From: Seinonella peptonophila
GTDB taxonomy: Bacteria > Bacillota > Bacilli > Thermoactinomycetales > Thermoactinomycetaceae
NCBI RefSeq assembly: GCF_900129355.1
Contig: NZ_FQVL01000004.1
Coordinates: 186,001 to 250,000, forward strand
Reading direction: 5' to 3'
Length of the DNA: 64,000 nt
Shown here: positions 51,090-60,233 of the stretch, piece by piece
How positions within the stretch are numbered: position 1 is the first letter of the stretch
Layout: each line of letters opens with the position of its first letter
Made by a program: the position numbers and the translations under genes
The notes under the pieces: generated by a model
Seen by the model: the letters and a program-made list of their open reading frames with translations, nothing else
What the model was told of the DNA's origin: nothing
Databases searched by the model: none

Positions 51090-51512
51090 TTGAAAAACAC
51101 CGCTGAACAATCCCCGAAGTTTGTTTTTCTCCCCGATGATGATCCACAAGAAGAAGTAGAGAAAGAGCCTCAACCAAAGAAGAAGCGAACTCCGATTCGA
51201 AATACATTAGCTGTGATTACTTTTATCGCAAGTATTGCTGGAATTATTGTTGGGCTATTTAATGGCCCGGTAGGAATCGGGATATCTGCAGCAGGATTTC
51301 TGATTTCTATGTTTCTTCGTGGAGGGACACTCCGCTTAGCTCGATATGGGGTCATATTTGGTTTATTAGGAATTATTACGGGAATCATTGCTAGTATCGT
51401 TCATGTAATTTTAGCTGTTACACCTGTTGTGTTACCTGCGATTAAAGCCTTAGGTTTAATTGGAACCAGTCTTCAATTTTTGCTGTCTCTCTTTGGTGTT
51501 TCTACACAGTAA
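51090..51512 (+). CDS. Small membrane protein (DUF4190-like)
   Basis: A TTG at 51090 follows AGAGGATGTGATGG. The 140-residue protein has an acidic-basic cytoplasmic head (about 1-32) and three or four hydrophobic segments ('TLAVITFIASIAGIIVGLFN', 'IGISAAGFLISMFLRGG', 'RYGVIFGLLGIITGIIASIV'). The repeated Gly-rich helices resemble DUF4190-type proteins. No function is known. It converges on the GT2 gene at a shared terminator. Confidence 0.6.
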   Translation: MKNTAEQSPKFVFLPDDDPQEEVEKEPQPKKKRTPIRNTLAVITFIASIAGIIVGLFNGPVGIGISAAGFLISMFLRGGTLRLARYGVIFGLLGIITGIIASIVHVILAVTPVVLPAIKALGLIGTSLQFLLSLFGVSTQ

Positions 51513-51517
51513 TCAAT

Positions 51518-51556
51518 AGTGCCCAGCGCTTGTTTTAAGGTTGGGCATTGTTTTAT
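51518..51556. terminator. Bidirectional terminator
   Basis: AGTGCCCA and TGGGCATT form a stem between the convergent genes, followed by TTTTATT on the plus strand. Confidence 0.65.
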
Positions 51557-52512
51557 TAATGGGCAATCCGTTGTTTTTGTTGTTGCTTTTTAATTTGACC
51601 TGAGACATTATCCTCTGCGATCACATAGTGTGGACGTTTTTTAGCCTCATAGTAGATTCTTCCTATATATTCTCCAATTACGCCTAAGAATAACATTTGA
51701 ATCCCGCCTAAGAGCAGAACTGCTGAAATAATCGTAACATAACCAGGCACATCAACTCCGTGAACAATTGTTTTGATCAATATATATAGCACATAAAGTA
51801 AATCAATTGACATTGTGAATAAACCCATGTAAATGGCTACACGCAATGGACGGTTATTAAACGAGATGATTCCATCGATACCATAATTTAATAATTTAAA
51901 GAAAGTCCATTTACTCTGCCCTAAAGCACGATCTACATTTTCATATTCAAGCAAGTGTTCTTTAAAACCAATCCATGAGAATAGACCTTTTGAAAAACGA
52001 TTGTACTCGCTAAGTGCTAACAATGCGTCAATGGCGCGACGACTGAGCAAACGAAAATCGCCTACTCCATCAGTTAACGTAATATGATCAACAAAATGAT
52101 TAATCAATTTATAATAAAGTTTTGCCGTGAAAGACCGTGTCCATTTTTCATCTTTGCGATTCCGTTTGGCAATCACCTGATCATAACCTTCTTGATAGGC
52201 CTCAATCATTTTTGGAATCATAGAAGGTGGATGCTGCAAATCGCTATCCATGATGACGGCTGCTTCACCTCGTGCATAAGTTAAGCCAGCTAACATAGCA
52301 GCTTCCTTCCCAAAATTCCGGCTAAATGAAAGATAGCGAACGCGCTGATCTTTATTACCCAACTCCTGTAAAATATGAAGAGTACGATCTTGGCTTCCAT
52401 CATCTACAAAGATGAGTTCAAAATCAAATTTTTTCATCACTTTTTGAATTTCATCATAAAAGGCATTTAGTACATCTTCTTCATTAAAGCAAGGCGTAAT
52501 GATGGAAATCAT
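51556..52512 (-). CDS. Family 2 glycosyltransferase (polyprenyl-phosphate type)
   Basis: The protein begins 'MISIITPCFNEEDVLNAFYD' and has 'LIFVDDGSQD' and 'AVIMDSDLQHPPSMI' (DXD-type metal site), then two C-terminal membrane helices ('VAIYMGLFTMSIDLLYVLYI', 'ISAVLLLGGIQMLFLGVIGE'). This is the GtrB/CsbB/dolichol-phosphate glucosyltransferase class, which loads sugar from UDP-sugar on undecaprenyl phosphate. It is operonic with GtrA (52533). In Bacillus, CsbB, GtcA and YfhO modify lipoteichoic acid with GlcNAc; the homologous trio here suggests the same kind of envelope glycosylation. Confidence 0.9.
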   Translation of the reverse strand: MISIITPCFNEEDVLNAFYDEIQKVMKKFDFELIFVDDGSQDRTLHILQELGNKDQRVRYLSFSRNFGKEAAMLAGLTYARGEAAVIMDSDLQHPPSMIPKMIEAYQEGYDQVIAKRNRKDEKWTRSFTAKLYYKLINHFVDHITLTDGVGDFRLLSRRAIDALLALSEYNRFSKGLFSWIGFKEHLLEYENVDRALGQSKWTFFKLLNYGIDGIISFNNRPLRVAIYMGLFTMSIDLLYVLYILIKTIVHGVDVPGYVTIISAVLLLGGIQMLFLGVIGEYIGRIYYEAKKRPHYVIAEDNVSGQIKKQQQKQRIAH

Positions 52513-52532
52513 GGTGAAGATCCCCGCTTTCT

Positions 52533-52922
52533 TTAAATATCATTTTGAGTTTTTAATATCTTTTTAGAAACAATAAACGTAAATGGAATCGCAACAAGTG
52601 AAGCAAGTAAAGGTGAAATATCTTTATCCCAATTTAAAATACTGACAAAAAAATACGCACTACTTGTAGATACACTAATATTGACAACATATGTTAAAGG
52701 GAACTGAAAAAATTTCTTTAAAGTTGGTTTGGTTTGATATGTAAAATAAGAATTCATAAAAAATGAACCGATCATGCTAATCAAAAAAGCGAGAATGTGA
52801 GCTACTAAATAATTCAATCCAAGCAGATGGATAAAAAATAAATAGAGTAAGTAATAATGAAGTGTATTTAACACCCCAACAATAATAAATCGAAGGAGTG
52901 GCTGTTTCCAAATTTCTAACAT
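52533..52922 (-). CDS. GtrA-like lipid-linked sugar flippase
   Basis: The 129-residue protein has four hydrophobic helices and begins 'LEIWKQPLLRFIIVGVLNTL', with 'YQTKPTLKKFFQFPLTYVV' in the middle, typical for GtrA/GtcA. It probably flips undecaprenyl-phosphate-sugar across the membrane for the YfhO-type transferase. It is 20 bp before the GT2 gene on the same strand. Confidence 0.88.
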   Translation of the reverse strand: MLEIWKQPLLRFIIVGVLNTLHYYLLYLFFIHLLGLNYLVAHILAFLISMIGSFFMNSYFTYQTKPTLKKFFQFPLTYVVNISVSTSSAYFFVSILNWDKDISPLLASLVAIPFTFIVSKKILKTQNDI

Positions 52923-53013
52923 ACTTGTGCCAACTTTCTAGGTGAAATCAAACATGTTTATCAAGCGTTAATTTGTTCAATCGTTACAGTGAATGATTTG
53001 CACTGGTCGATTT

Positions 53014-53440
53014 TCACTTCCATTCAGCATTTTTGAGTTGCGCGTTCTTACTATTTATATTTTTCTGTTTCGCTTCTAATTGCTCAATCGGAAAAGTAGG
53101 TATTGAAAAAGGCAATGGATCTTTCATGACAGCTGCATTGAGTTGTTCAAATGCTGTGTTGCTTACATATGAATGATAAAGAAAACCAATCGGTAGGGAA
53201 AGCTGATTTTCCCATATTCTATACTGACCATACGTCTTTAACAATGAATAATTAAATGGTTATCTTTTGGCAGAATATAATATTTATTTGCTAAAACAGT
53301 TTCAAGAAAGTGTCGATGATCTAGATTCTGAAAGAGACTCGTCGTATTATGTTGTAGAACATTATAATCCTTTTTTATAAATCGATGAACAGTTCCAGAA
53401 AGAAGACTATTATATGCACCAAAACCATGATATCCCTAAA
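53014..53440 (-). pseudogene. Fragment of a yfhO-like gene
   Basis: On the minus strand, the stretch encodes 'GFGAYNSLLSGTVHRFIKKD', 'VLANKYYILPKDN', then after a stop/frame break 'YGQYRIWENQLSLPIGFLYH'. These match the intact YfhO protein (53655-56303): 'GFGLYNSLLSGDIHRFFKNE', 'LANKYYVIHKDK' and 'GDYTIWKNNHPLSIGFLYP'. Nearly all the membrane part is gone. It sits where an upstream yfhO member of the GT2-GtrA operon would be. The rest of the 52923-53654 gap has no gene. Confidence 0.8.
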
Positions 53441-53654
53441 TCATGGATGAATTAAATGTATCAAGCCACCTTTAGGATTTATCTAGCTATTATAAATGCA
53501 GAATAAAACATTTGTGTTCAATTTTTAATTTAGTATATTATTCCATTTATCCTTTATTTAAAAGTAATAGAATTTAAAGCGTTATTATGTTAGATTAATG
53601 TGAGATTATATTAAATCTTAGGGGGTTTCAAGCAGTTTTAAATTGCTATCATCT

Positions 53655-56303
53655 ATGGAAAGTAAAATAATAAAACCTAATCATAGGTTATATTTGTTTT
53701 TTTCATATCTTACTCTATTCATCGCAGCAATGATGGTTCATCTATTTTTTTTAATTGGTAAAAACTATCTTAGTGAAGCATGTTGCGACTCATTTACTCA
53801 ATTGTCCCATTATTACCCCTTTTTGCAACATACATATGGTCAAGGTAACTTTTTTTGGTCATGGGAAGAGGGGTTAGGAGGAGACGTATTTTCAGAATAT
53901 CTCTATTATTATTCGACTAATCCTTTTTTCTGGTTAACGATGCCATTTGACTTGTCTTCACTGCAATCTACGATTGAGATGAGACTTTTTCTTAGCATAG
54001 GGAAAGTATTTTTGGCCATGATTTTGCTGTTTCATTTTCTTCGTTATCTAAAACGTAGTTATACAGCAGCTGTGACAGGTGCATGTATTTATGGAGGTTC
54101 TTATTATTTTTTAATATTTTCACTGCGTTTTGACTTTATGGTTGACGGTATGGTCTGGCTGCCGCTTGTTATCTGGGGTTATGAACGGCTTGTGCAAGAA
54201 AATAAAAAAAGTCTCTTTGTTTTATCGATTTTCTTGATTATTAGCTCCAATTTTTATCTTTCCTATATTAGTTCTATTTTTCTTGTTTTATACGCATGTA
54301 TGAAGTATTTTCAGCTCCATCAATCATTTCGCTGGAAAAGTCTGATCAAACATTATTTACAATTAGCTGGTTATTATTTGATCGGACTGGGACTTGCGGC
54401 GTTTGCATTTCTTCCAGCAGTTGATCGCTATTTGCATGTAGATCGCTTCTATGCACATGTAAACATTCCTTTGTTATTTGATGCTCCTTTTTATAAGAAC
54501 TTGGTTAAGAATCTTTTCCTAATGACCGGCAAGGAAGATTTTGTTGTTATATTTCCTATCCTTGTTTTGATCTTAGTGTTATATGGGTTTCAAATGAGAT
54601 CAGCAGCAGGAAAGTATCATTTTCGATTCTGTCTATTCATTGCATTTTTAGTAATGATCCCCTTTGTCTATTCTCTATTTAATGGATTTTCATTTATGGA
54701 GTATCGGTGGCTTTATTTATTTGTTTTTTCTGTTGCCGTAGCTTCAGCATTTTTGCTTGATGATTTATTAAAGCGGGGTCATCGCTTGGCGATGCCGATT
54801 CAACTACTTATCATCATCATCTTTACTTATATTACCTATACAAAAATGAAGAAATGGAAACATTTTTCTGGCGATCAGCATGTTCTAGAGGCACTTCTTT
54901 TTTCATGGGTTGCGATTATTGTATATCTTCTCCTCTTTTATCTGAAGGATCGTATTTCAAAGAAATGGGTTGCGAGTGGAATTGTTCTGATTCTAGTAGT
55001 CAACATAGGTCTAACTAATGATGTAGCTATGCATTTCTTTGCTGGTGACCCAGAGTTATTAGACAAAAAGTTGGATCAACGACTTGCATGGTATGGTCAG
55101 GCAAAAGATCAACAGATGTTTCAATCATTGCAAAATGATGATCGTCAGTTTTATCGGATTACATTAATGAATCGTATAAATGAAATTAATGAAGGATTAC
55201 TATATCATTTTAAAGGGTTTGGTTTATACAATAGCTTACTATCAGGTGATATTCATCGATTTTTTAAGAATGAATATAATATTCTACAGGTGAATATCCC
55301 AAGCCAAGTTAATAAATTAGATAATCGGTTGTTCCTAATGAGTGGTCTAGCAAATAAATACTATGTAATCCATAAAGATAAATCCTTCCGTCCATACGAT
55401 TATTCGCTATTTCGCACTGCGGGAGATTATACAATATGGAAAAACAATCATCCCTTATCGATTGGTTTTCTTTATCCATCCGTGACCGATTATCGTACAT
55501 TTCATCAGTTAAATGCATCAGAACGTGACCAGCTCTTTTTATCTGCGGCTGTTGTGGATCATCCTGAAAAGTTTTCTTTGCCTAAGTTTCAGCCCAAGGT
55601 TCTTCAAGTAGAAAGAATTCCTTATCATCAAATTAAGCTTGAGAAATCAAACGCTTCACTAAAAGGGAACCGACTAAAAATTGAGGAAAACGGGAAATTA
55701 TGGATTGAAAATCCATTTTATCAACGTGCAGGTGAATTAATCGTCACCTTTAAAATGAGTAAATGGAAATATAAAAGATACCGAATGGAGTTAGGGGATA
55801 AGGTATTTAACCATTTTAAAGGTAAATACAATTACCCCAAAGAGGAAATTTCAATTCATTTGGGTGAGACAAAAGATTGGAAGAGAATCCCACTAAAATT
55901 ATCTCCTGGTCTCTATCAAGTACGTGATTTAACATTAACATTTCAAACCTATCAAACTTATCATGAGTTGGTGCAACAGCGTCAGCAAGATGAGTTAAAA
56001 CAAGTCAAAATGGGAAAAAACGGCTATCTAACCGCTAAAATAACAGCAAAGACAAAAGGGCTCCTCTTTCTGTCGATTCCATATAGTGATGGTTGGAAGA
56101 TCAAGGTAGATGGAAAGGAACAAAAGGCATTAAAAGTAAATACAGCTTTTTTGGGAGTGCCAATAGAACGTGGTACACACCAGATTGAGCTTGCCTATCG
56201 TACCCCATACTTATACATGGGCATCACAATATCGGTGATCACATTAATATGTTGGCGTGGCATTCTCCTATACCGACGGCGAAACAGAGTAAAATCTAAG
56301 TAA
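53655..56303 (+). CDS. yfhO: YfhO-family membrane glycosyltransferase
   Basis: ATG 53655 is chosen although no strong ribosome site is visible; an upstream TTG (53643) is possible. The 882-residue protein has about 13 membrane segments in its first 460 residues ('HLFFLIGKNYLSEACCDSFT', 'LMDGMVWLPLVIWG'-like), then a large extracellular domain with 'KGFGLYNSLLSGDIHRFFKN' and a closing helix ('MGITISVITLICWRGILLY'). This is the GT-C-like plan of YfhO, which transfers lipid-linked sugar to lipoteichoic acid. It faces away from the GT2-GtrA operon. Element E begins at its stop codon. Confidence 0.88.
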   Translation: MESKIIKPNHRLYLFFSYLTLFIAAMMVHLFFLIGKNYLSEACCDSFTQLSHYYPFLQHTYGQGNFFWSWEEGLGGDVFSEYLYYYSTNPFFWLTMPFDLSSLQSTIEMRLFLSIGKVFLAMILLFHFLRYLKRSYTAAVTGACIYGGSYYFLIFSLRFDFMVDGMVWLPLVIWGYERLVQENKKSLFVLSIFLIISSNFYLSYISSIFLVLYACMKYFQLHQSFRWKSLIKHYLQLAGYYLIGLGLAAFAFLPAVDRYLHVDRFYAHVNIPLLFDAPFYKNLVKNLFLMTGKEDFVVIFPILVLILVLYGFQMRSAAGKYHFRFCLFIAFLVMIPFVYSLFNGFSFMEYRWLYLFVFSVAVASAFLLDDLLKRGHRLAMPIQLLIIIIFTYITYTKMKKWKHFSGDQHVLEALLFSWVAIIVYLLLFYLKDRISKKWVASGIVLILVVNIGLTNDVAMHFFAGDPELLDKKLDQRLAWYGQAKDQQMFQSLQNDDRQFYRITLMNRINEINEGLLYHFKGFGLYNSLLSGDIHRFFKNEYNILQVNIPSQVNKLDNRLFLMSGLANKYYVIHKDKSFRPYDYSLFRTAGDYTIWKNNHPLSIGFLYPSVTDYRTFHQLNASERDQLFLSAAVVDHPEKFSLPKFQPKVLQVERIPYHQIKLEKSNASLKGNRLKIEENGKLWIENPFYQRAGELIVTFKMSKWKYKRYRMELGDKVFNHFKGKYNYPKEEISIHLGETKDWKRIPLKLSPGLYQVRDLTLTFQTYQTYHELVQQRQQDELKQVKMGKNGYLTAKITAKTKGLLFLSIPYSDGWKIKVDGKEQKALKVNTAFLGVPIERGTHQIELAYRTPYLYMGITISVITLICWRGILLYRRRNRVKSK

Positions 56304-56625
56304 CTAAGGCTTAGAGGTGTTAGACTGCAGAAAAACCAAATTAATAAAATAGGAGGTCATACAATTGGAAGAAGAAGGAGAAATCGTGGTGTCAATATTT
56401 CGCTGTGGAGCGACTTTCAGGCGCTACAAAGCCACGTCTGTGTAGCGAAGAATAGGCGGTAGTACTGTCTGAGGCGATAGCCGAGTTGATACCGCCCTGA
56501 GCGAGCAGACGTGGCGCCTTGAAGACATCTTAGCCCGAAATGGTGGCGAAGCGTGAAATATTGATGGAACTATTGTATCTTGTCTAGAAAACAGAACCTC
56601 TAAGTAACTAAGACTTAGAGGTGTT
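56295..56625 (+). repeat. Dispersed hairpin element, copy E, inside a duplicated terminator
   Basis: The core is 56391-56565 with GTCAATATTTC and GAAATATTGAT ends. 56431-56440 (GCCACGTCTG) pairs perfectly with 56506-56515 (CAGACGTGGC); GGCGGTA (56455-56461) pairs with TACCGCC (56490-56496). The 277-bp unit is flanked by 27-bp copies (56295-56321, 56599-56625), one difference, each holding a CTAAG/CTTAG hairpin. The first copy overlaps the yfhO stop; the second serves the minus-strand PIG-L gene at 56626. Confidence 0.9.
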
Positions 56626-57534
56626 TTAATTGGAATATTGATAGATTGACGTTCGTTTCTTTAAGTGATCAAATTGGCTTTCAACCGAATGAATTCCTAA
56701 TCCAAAGTAACCTTTGCTGGGATTCCAACTGCTGTAGATTTGTACCGCTTTTAAAATATCTTTTCGATCTTCGAGTTTCTTTAGTTTGACCATTTTTTTG
56801 TTTTTTTTCACGATATTCTTCATTTCTGTTGCAATCGAGATATAGTAGGCTTGCTCCTGAATTTGACGGCGCCTGACCAAGTCGTTTACCACTTTTCCTA
56901 CCATGGCATGGTCAATGTGAAAATCATGTTGTGACATGGACTTAAAAGTCGCGTTTGGAAACATATGAATCCAGCTTTTTACGATAGATTCTACTTGTTT
57001 TCTAGGGAATCGACCATTCCGAACCTTATAAAATGCTGTCTGTTCATAAGGAATTCCCATTGCCGTTGTCGCAAGGAAAAATTCTCGGACACGAGCTCGA
57101 CCAAATTGATTTGGGTTTAAGAAATGAAAGTGTTCCTTTTTCGGACTGTGGATACGGTGATGAATTGGACAAAGGATCGGTTTGCTAAATGGTTGATCTC
57201 GACGACCATTGACAACATATCTTGCAGTGGAATATTCACCAAGAGAAAGTAAAACCACATAGACTTTCTTATGTGCAGCAAGATCATTTTTAATCGGTAC
57301 ACCAAAAGTTAATACTTCGTCATCAGCGTGTGGGCTAAAATAGACGACTACATTTTGACTCAAGCTTGGATGAAAACGGGATAGTGGCGTTCGTTTTTTT
57401 AGTTCAGAAAGAGTAAATGTATGCTTGGGAATGTAGAAGGGAGACTCTTGTGGTAGTTGGCTTTGCCCAAGACAACACATAATGAGAAGTATTGCTAATA
57501 AGGTTACAAATTTTTTCAGTTGTTCTTCATCCAA
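56626..57534 (-). CDS. PIG-L family deacetylase with N-terminal membrane or signal segment
   Basis: A TTG at 57534 opens the frame; the ribosome site is weak. 'FVTLLAILLIMCCLGQS' may be a signal or anchor with a lipobox-like Cys. The active-site block reads 'VVVYFSPHADDEVLTFGV' and a later 'SMSQHDFHIDHAMVG', in accord with PIG-L zinc ligands, but with Ala in place of the usual Pro in AHPDDE. Being outside the membrane it may deacetylate GlcNAc in wall polymers, next to the YfhO glycosylation set. That pairing is inference. Confidence 0.8.
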   Translation of the reverse strand: MDEEQLKKFVTLLAILLIMCCLGQSQLPQESPFYIPKHTFTLSELKKRTPLSRFHPSLSQNVVVYFSPHADDEVLTFGVPIKNDLAAHKKVYVVLLSLGEYSTARYVVNGRRDQPFSKPILCPIHHRIHSPKKEHFHFLNPNQFGRARVREFFLATTAMGIPYEQTAFYKVRNGRFPRKQVESIVKSWIHMFPNATFKSMSQHDFHIDHAMVGKVVNDLVRRRQIQEQAYYISIATEMKNIVKKNKKMVKLKKLEDRKDILKAVQIYSSWNPSKGYFGLGIHSVESQFDHLKKRTSIYQYSN

Positions 57535-57727
57535 TCTCTATTAATTATTTGATACATTCATATATTAAAAGATCGATTTTGTATTTGCAAATAAATGAAT
57601 CATCTAAGTGGCGTTAACATATATAATTCTACCAAAAGATAAGATGAATTAACTCAAAGATAATACTTGTATAAGACATCTCTCGGTAGAACATGCTAAT
57701 TGAAAATAAATTAGAGAGGTGTAACAA

Positions 57728-57892
57728 ATGGAAGATCATAAAAATACCCATCCACCGGAGAATGAGACGCAGCCTCAGCAAGGGATTGATCAAGAAGAAG
57801 TAAAAAATAGCCCCCTTGATCAGGAGACTGAAAATCGAATCTCTGAAAGCATTTCTGAAGGAATGGTACAAGGAGATATTGATGGTTTTTAG
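57728..57892 (+). CDS. Small acidic hydrophilic protein, 54 residues
   Basis: ATG 57728 lies after AGAGAGGTGTAACAA. The protein 'MEDHKNTHPPENETQPQQGI' continues with many Gln, Glu and Asp residues and ends 'EGMVQGDIDGF'. The composition suggests a disordered cytoplasmic protein. The stop overlaps by four bases the end of the DedA gene on the other strand. The function is unknown. Confidence 0.6.
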   Translation: MEDHKNTHPPENETQPQQGIDQEEVKNSPLDQETENRISESISEGMVQGDIDGF

Positions 57893-58491
57893 CGTTCACG
57901 TCGCCAAAACCAGATAACCCCCCAGATGGCAAAGATGGCAATGAGCACATAAAAGACTTCTGAATAGATCTGCATATAGCTAATAATCGTTTTCCATTGT
58001 GAGCCAAATGCAGCGCCAAGCTGAACAAGGATTAGATTCCAAATGAGAGTACCTAGGGTGGTAAAGAGTAGAAATAGTGGAAGGTTCATTCTTGACATAC
58101 CAGCGGGAATAGAGATTAAACTGCGAATTAAAGGAACCATTCTGCAAAAAAATACTGTCCAGGTGCCATAACGATGAAACCAATTATTGGCCTTGTGAAT
58201 ATCTTCTTTTTTAAGACGGAGAAGATATCCCCATCGTTCGACGATTCTCTCTATTCGGTGAACATCTAACACGCGTCCTAGACCATAGAGTAGTAGAGCA
58301 CCGACAACAGCTCCGATTGTGGAAGCAATGACAACACCAGTAATCGTTAAATCTGATTTTACCGTCATAAATCCTCCGAAACTTAAAACGAGTTCAGAAG
58401 GGATCGGAGGAAAAATATTTTCTAAAGCAATCATCAGAAAAATACCAAAATAACCGTATTCTTCCATAAATTGAGTAATTGAATTTTCCAT
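57889..58491 (-). CDS. DedA family membrane protein
   Basis: The 200-residue protein begins 'MENSITQFMEEYGYFGIFLM' and has the family signature 'ALENIFPPIPSELVLSFGGF' and 'FFCRMVPLIRSLISIPAGMS'. Four to five hydrophobic segments are present. DedA proteins take part in undecaprenyl-phosphate or phospholipid recycling; in this context it could support the sugar-lipid carriers of the nearby glycosylation set. The start at 58491 is standard. Confidence 0.92.
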   Translation of the reverse strand: MENSITQFMEEYGYFGIFLMIALENIFPPIPSELVLSFGGFMTVKSDLTITGVVIASTIGAVVGALLLYGLGRVLDVHRIERIVERWGYLLRLKKEDIHKANNWFHRYGTWTVFFCRMVPLIRSLISIPAGMSRMNLPLFLLFTTLGTLIWNLILVQLGAAFGSQWKTIISYMQIYSEVFYVLIAIFAIWGVIWFWRRER

Positions 58492-58623
58492 GGATTTTTA
58501 CCACATCCCACTTATCTGCTGTAAATGATTCTAGTTACTTTGTTTCTTTATCATCATCAAGTAGTTGCCTCATCTTGTCAATCATAGGATAATTGACTTA
58601 TCTATACAGAGGGAGATGAAAAA

Positions 58624-59454
58624 ATGTCGAAAGAGCTCACTTCATCAACAACCTTACATAATGGCGTTAAAATGCCGTGGCTTGGTTTAGGGGTCTGGAA
58701 ATCACGAGAAGGCGGAGAAGTTGAAAAAGCAGTAGAGTCGGCTTTAAAGCTCGGTTATCGCAGTATCGATACCGCTCGGATTTATGAGAATGAATCAGGA
58801 GTAAGCCGTGGTATTGAAGCGAGTGGCGTGGCTCGTAAAGATATTTTTCTCACGACGAAAGTATGGAATACTGATTTAGGATATGAAGAAACTTTACGTG
58901 CTTTTGAGGATAGTAAGAAGCGTTTACAAACAGATTACTTGGATTTATATCTTATTCACTGGCCTGTTGAAAATAAGTTTGTCGATGCATGGAAAGCTTT
59001 AGAGAAGCTATATGAAACGGGTGAAGTTCGCGCAATTGGTGTTTGTAATTTTCATATTCATCATTTAAAGACGCTAGAAAACCATGCTAATTTGGCTCCG
59101 ATGGTGAACCAAGTTGAATTTCATCCATATTTAACTCAAACAGAGCTACGCGCTTATTGTGAACAGCATCAAATTCAATTTGAAGCGTGGAGTCCTCTTA
59201 TGCAAGGGAACTTCTTAAAGGATGAAACGATTCTTTCCATTGCTGACAAGTATCAACGTACACCAGCTCAGATACTTCTACGTTGGGACTTACAGCACAA
59301 TGTGGTAACAATTCCTAAATCTGTTCGTGAAGATCGAATCAAAGAAAATACTCAAATATTTGACTTTGAATTAACACAAGCAGATATAGACATCTTAGAT
59401 CAACTGAATCGCGATCAGCGCTTTGGTGCTGATCCAGATAATTTCAATTTTTAA
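58624..59454 (+). CDS. Aldo/keto reductase
   Basis: ATG 58624 follows AGAGGGAGATG. The 276-residue barrel has 'GYRSIDTARIYENESGVSRG' (Asp and Tyr of the tetrad), 'IFLTTKVWNTDLGYE' (Lys), 'LIHWPVENKF' (His) and the NADPH-binding 'VVTIPKSVREDRIKEN'. It reduces aldehydes such as methylglyoxal or diketo compounds in the cytoplasm. It is a single gene with a terminator at 59473. Confidence 0.93.
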   Translation: MSKELTSSTTLHNGVKMPWLGLGVWKSREGGEVEKAVESALKLGYRSIDTARIYENESGVSRGIEASGVARKDIFLTTKVWNTDLGYEETLRAFEDSKKRLQTDYLDLYLIHWPVENKFVDAWKALEKLYETGEVRAIGVCNFHIHHLKTLENHANLAPMVNQVEFHPYLTQTELRAYCEQHQIQFEAWSPLMQGNFLKDETILSIADKYQRTPAQILLRWDLQHNVVTIPKSVREDRIKENTQIFDFELTQADIDILDQLNRDQRFGADPDNFNF

Positions 59455-59472
59455 TACCTATCTCATGATGGG

Positions 59473-59496
59473 ACCCATCTGATGATGGGTTCTTTT
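59473..59496 (+). terminator. Rho-independent terminator
   Basis: ACCCATC (59473-59479) and GATGGGT (59484-59490) form a stem with a four-base loop, followed by TCTTTTT. Confidence 0.8.
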
Positions 59497-59563
59497 TATT
59501 TTCGATGAAAATGATAATCTGTGATAGAATTGTTTAAATTATAAGCCTAGAATGGGAGTTTGC

Positions 59564-60214
59564 ATGATGAAAAGAGTGATGTTAACTGCTATTATTTTTA
59601 TTTCGTTAGTTGGCTGTTCAAATATTGGAGCTTTATTCGATTTTGGAGCATCTGAGAAAGCGATTGGGCAGATTTCACAATTGGTGAATCAGCGTAATGC
59701 AATTCATTCAAAATTGAGTGCAGGCCTCGATAGTTCAAATATGCAGTGGACAATTAAGAAGCTAGAACAGAGTTACCAGCAAGGAAAAAGTGATCCAAAG
59801 TTATTACAAAATTTGCTCAACCAAATTAATCGATCAAAAACATCGACAAAAGAACGATTAAACCGTACAAAGGCAATTTATAGTCAAGCCGCAGAATTAA
59901 AATATAATTTGCATGACCTGCCTAGCGAAAGAAAAAAAATGGCAATCCATGCATTAGATGCATTTATTGATCTAACGGCAAAAGAGATTGAACTTTTTCA
60001 TTTTAGTATTAAAATGGACGAGCAGAACGAAACTTATTATCAAGCTATGGGAACAGGGAAGCCATTGCCAAAGGATGATTATGAACGGTTACGGCAAGAG
60101 CAGATTAAGCGTAATAAAGAGATTAAGCGCTTATCTGACCGATTTAACCGGGTTTGGGACATTTTTAATGTTGAAATAACTGGTCAAAAAGTGAAGGACC
60201 CTGGAGCTTTCTAA
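59564..60214 (+). CDS. ykyA: YkyA-like cell-wall-binding lipoprotein
   Basis: ATG 59564 (or 59567) follows GGGAG. The lipobox 'ISLVGC' gives a lipid-attached Cys near residue 18. The rest is a long antiparallel helical coil ('KAIGQISQLVNQRNAIHSKL', 'MAIHALDAFIDLTAKEIELF'), as in the YkyA family of Bacillus cell-wall-binding lipoproteins. The role in Bacillus is poorly defined. It is followed 19 bp later by helD, suggesting co-transcription. Confidence 0.85.
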   Translation: MMKRVMLTAIIFISLVGCSNIGALFDFGASEKAIGQISQLVNQRNAIHSKLSAGLDSSNMQWTIKKLEQSYQQGKSDPKLLQNLLNQINRSKTSTKERLNRTKAIYSQAAELKYNLHDLPSERKKMAIHALDAFIDLTAKEIELFHFSIKMDEQNETYYQAMGTGKPLPKDDYERLRQEQIKRNKEIKRLSDRFNRVWDIFNVEITGQKVKDPGAF

Positions 60215-60233
60215 TATAGAAAGGTGTTGAGTA

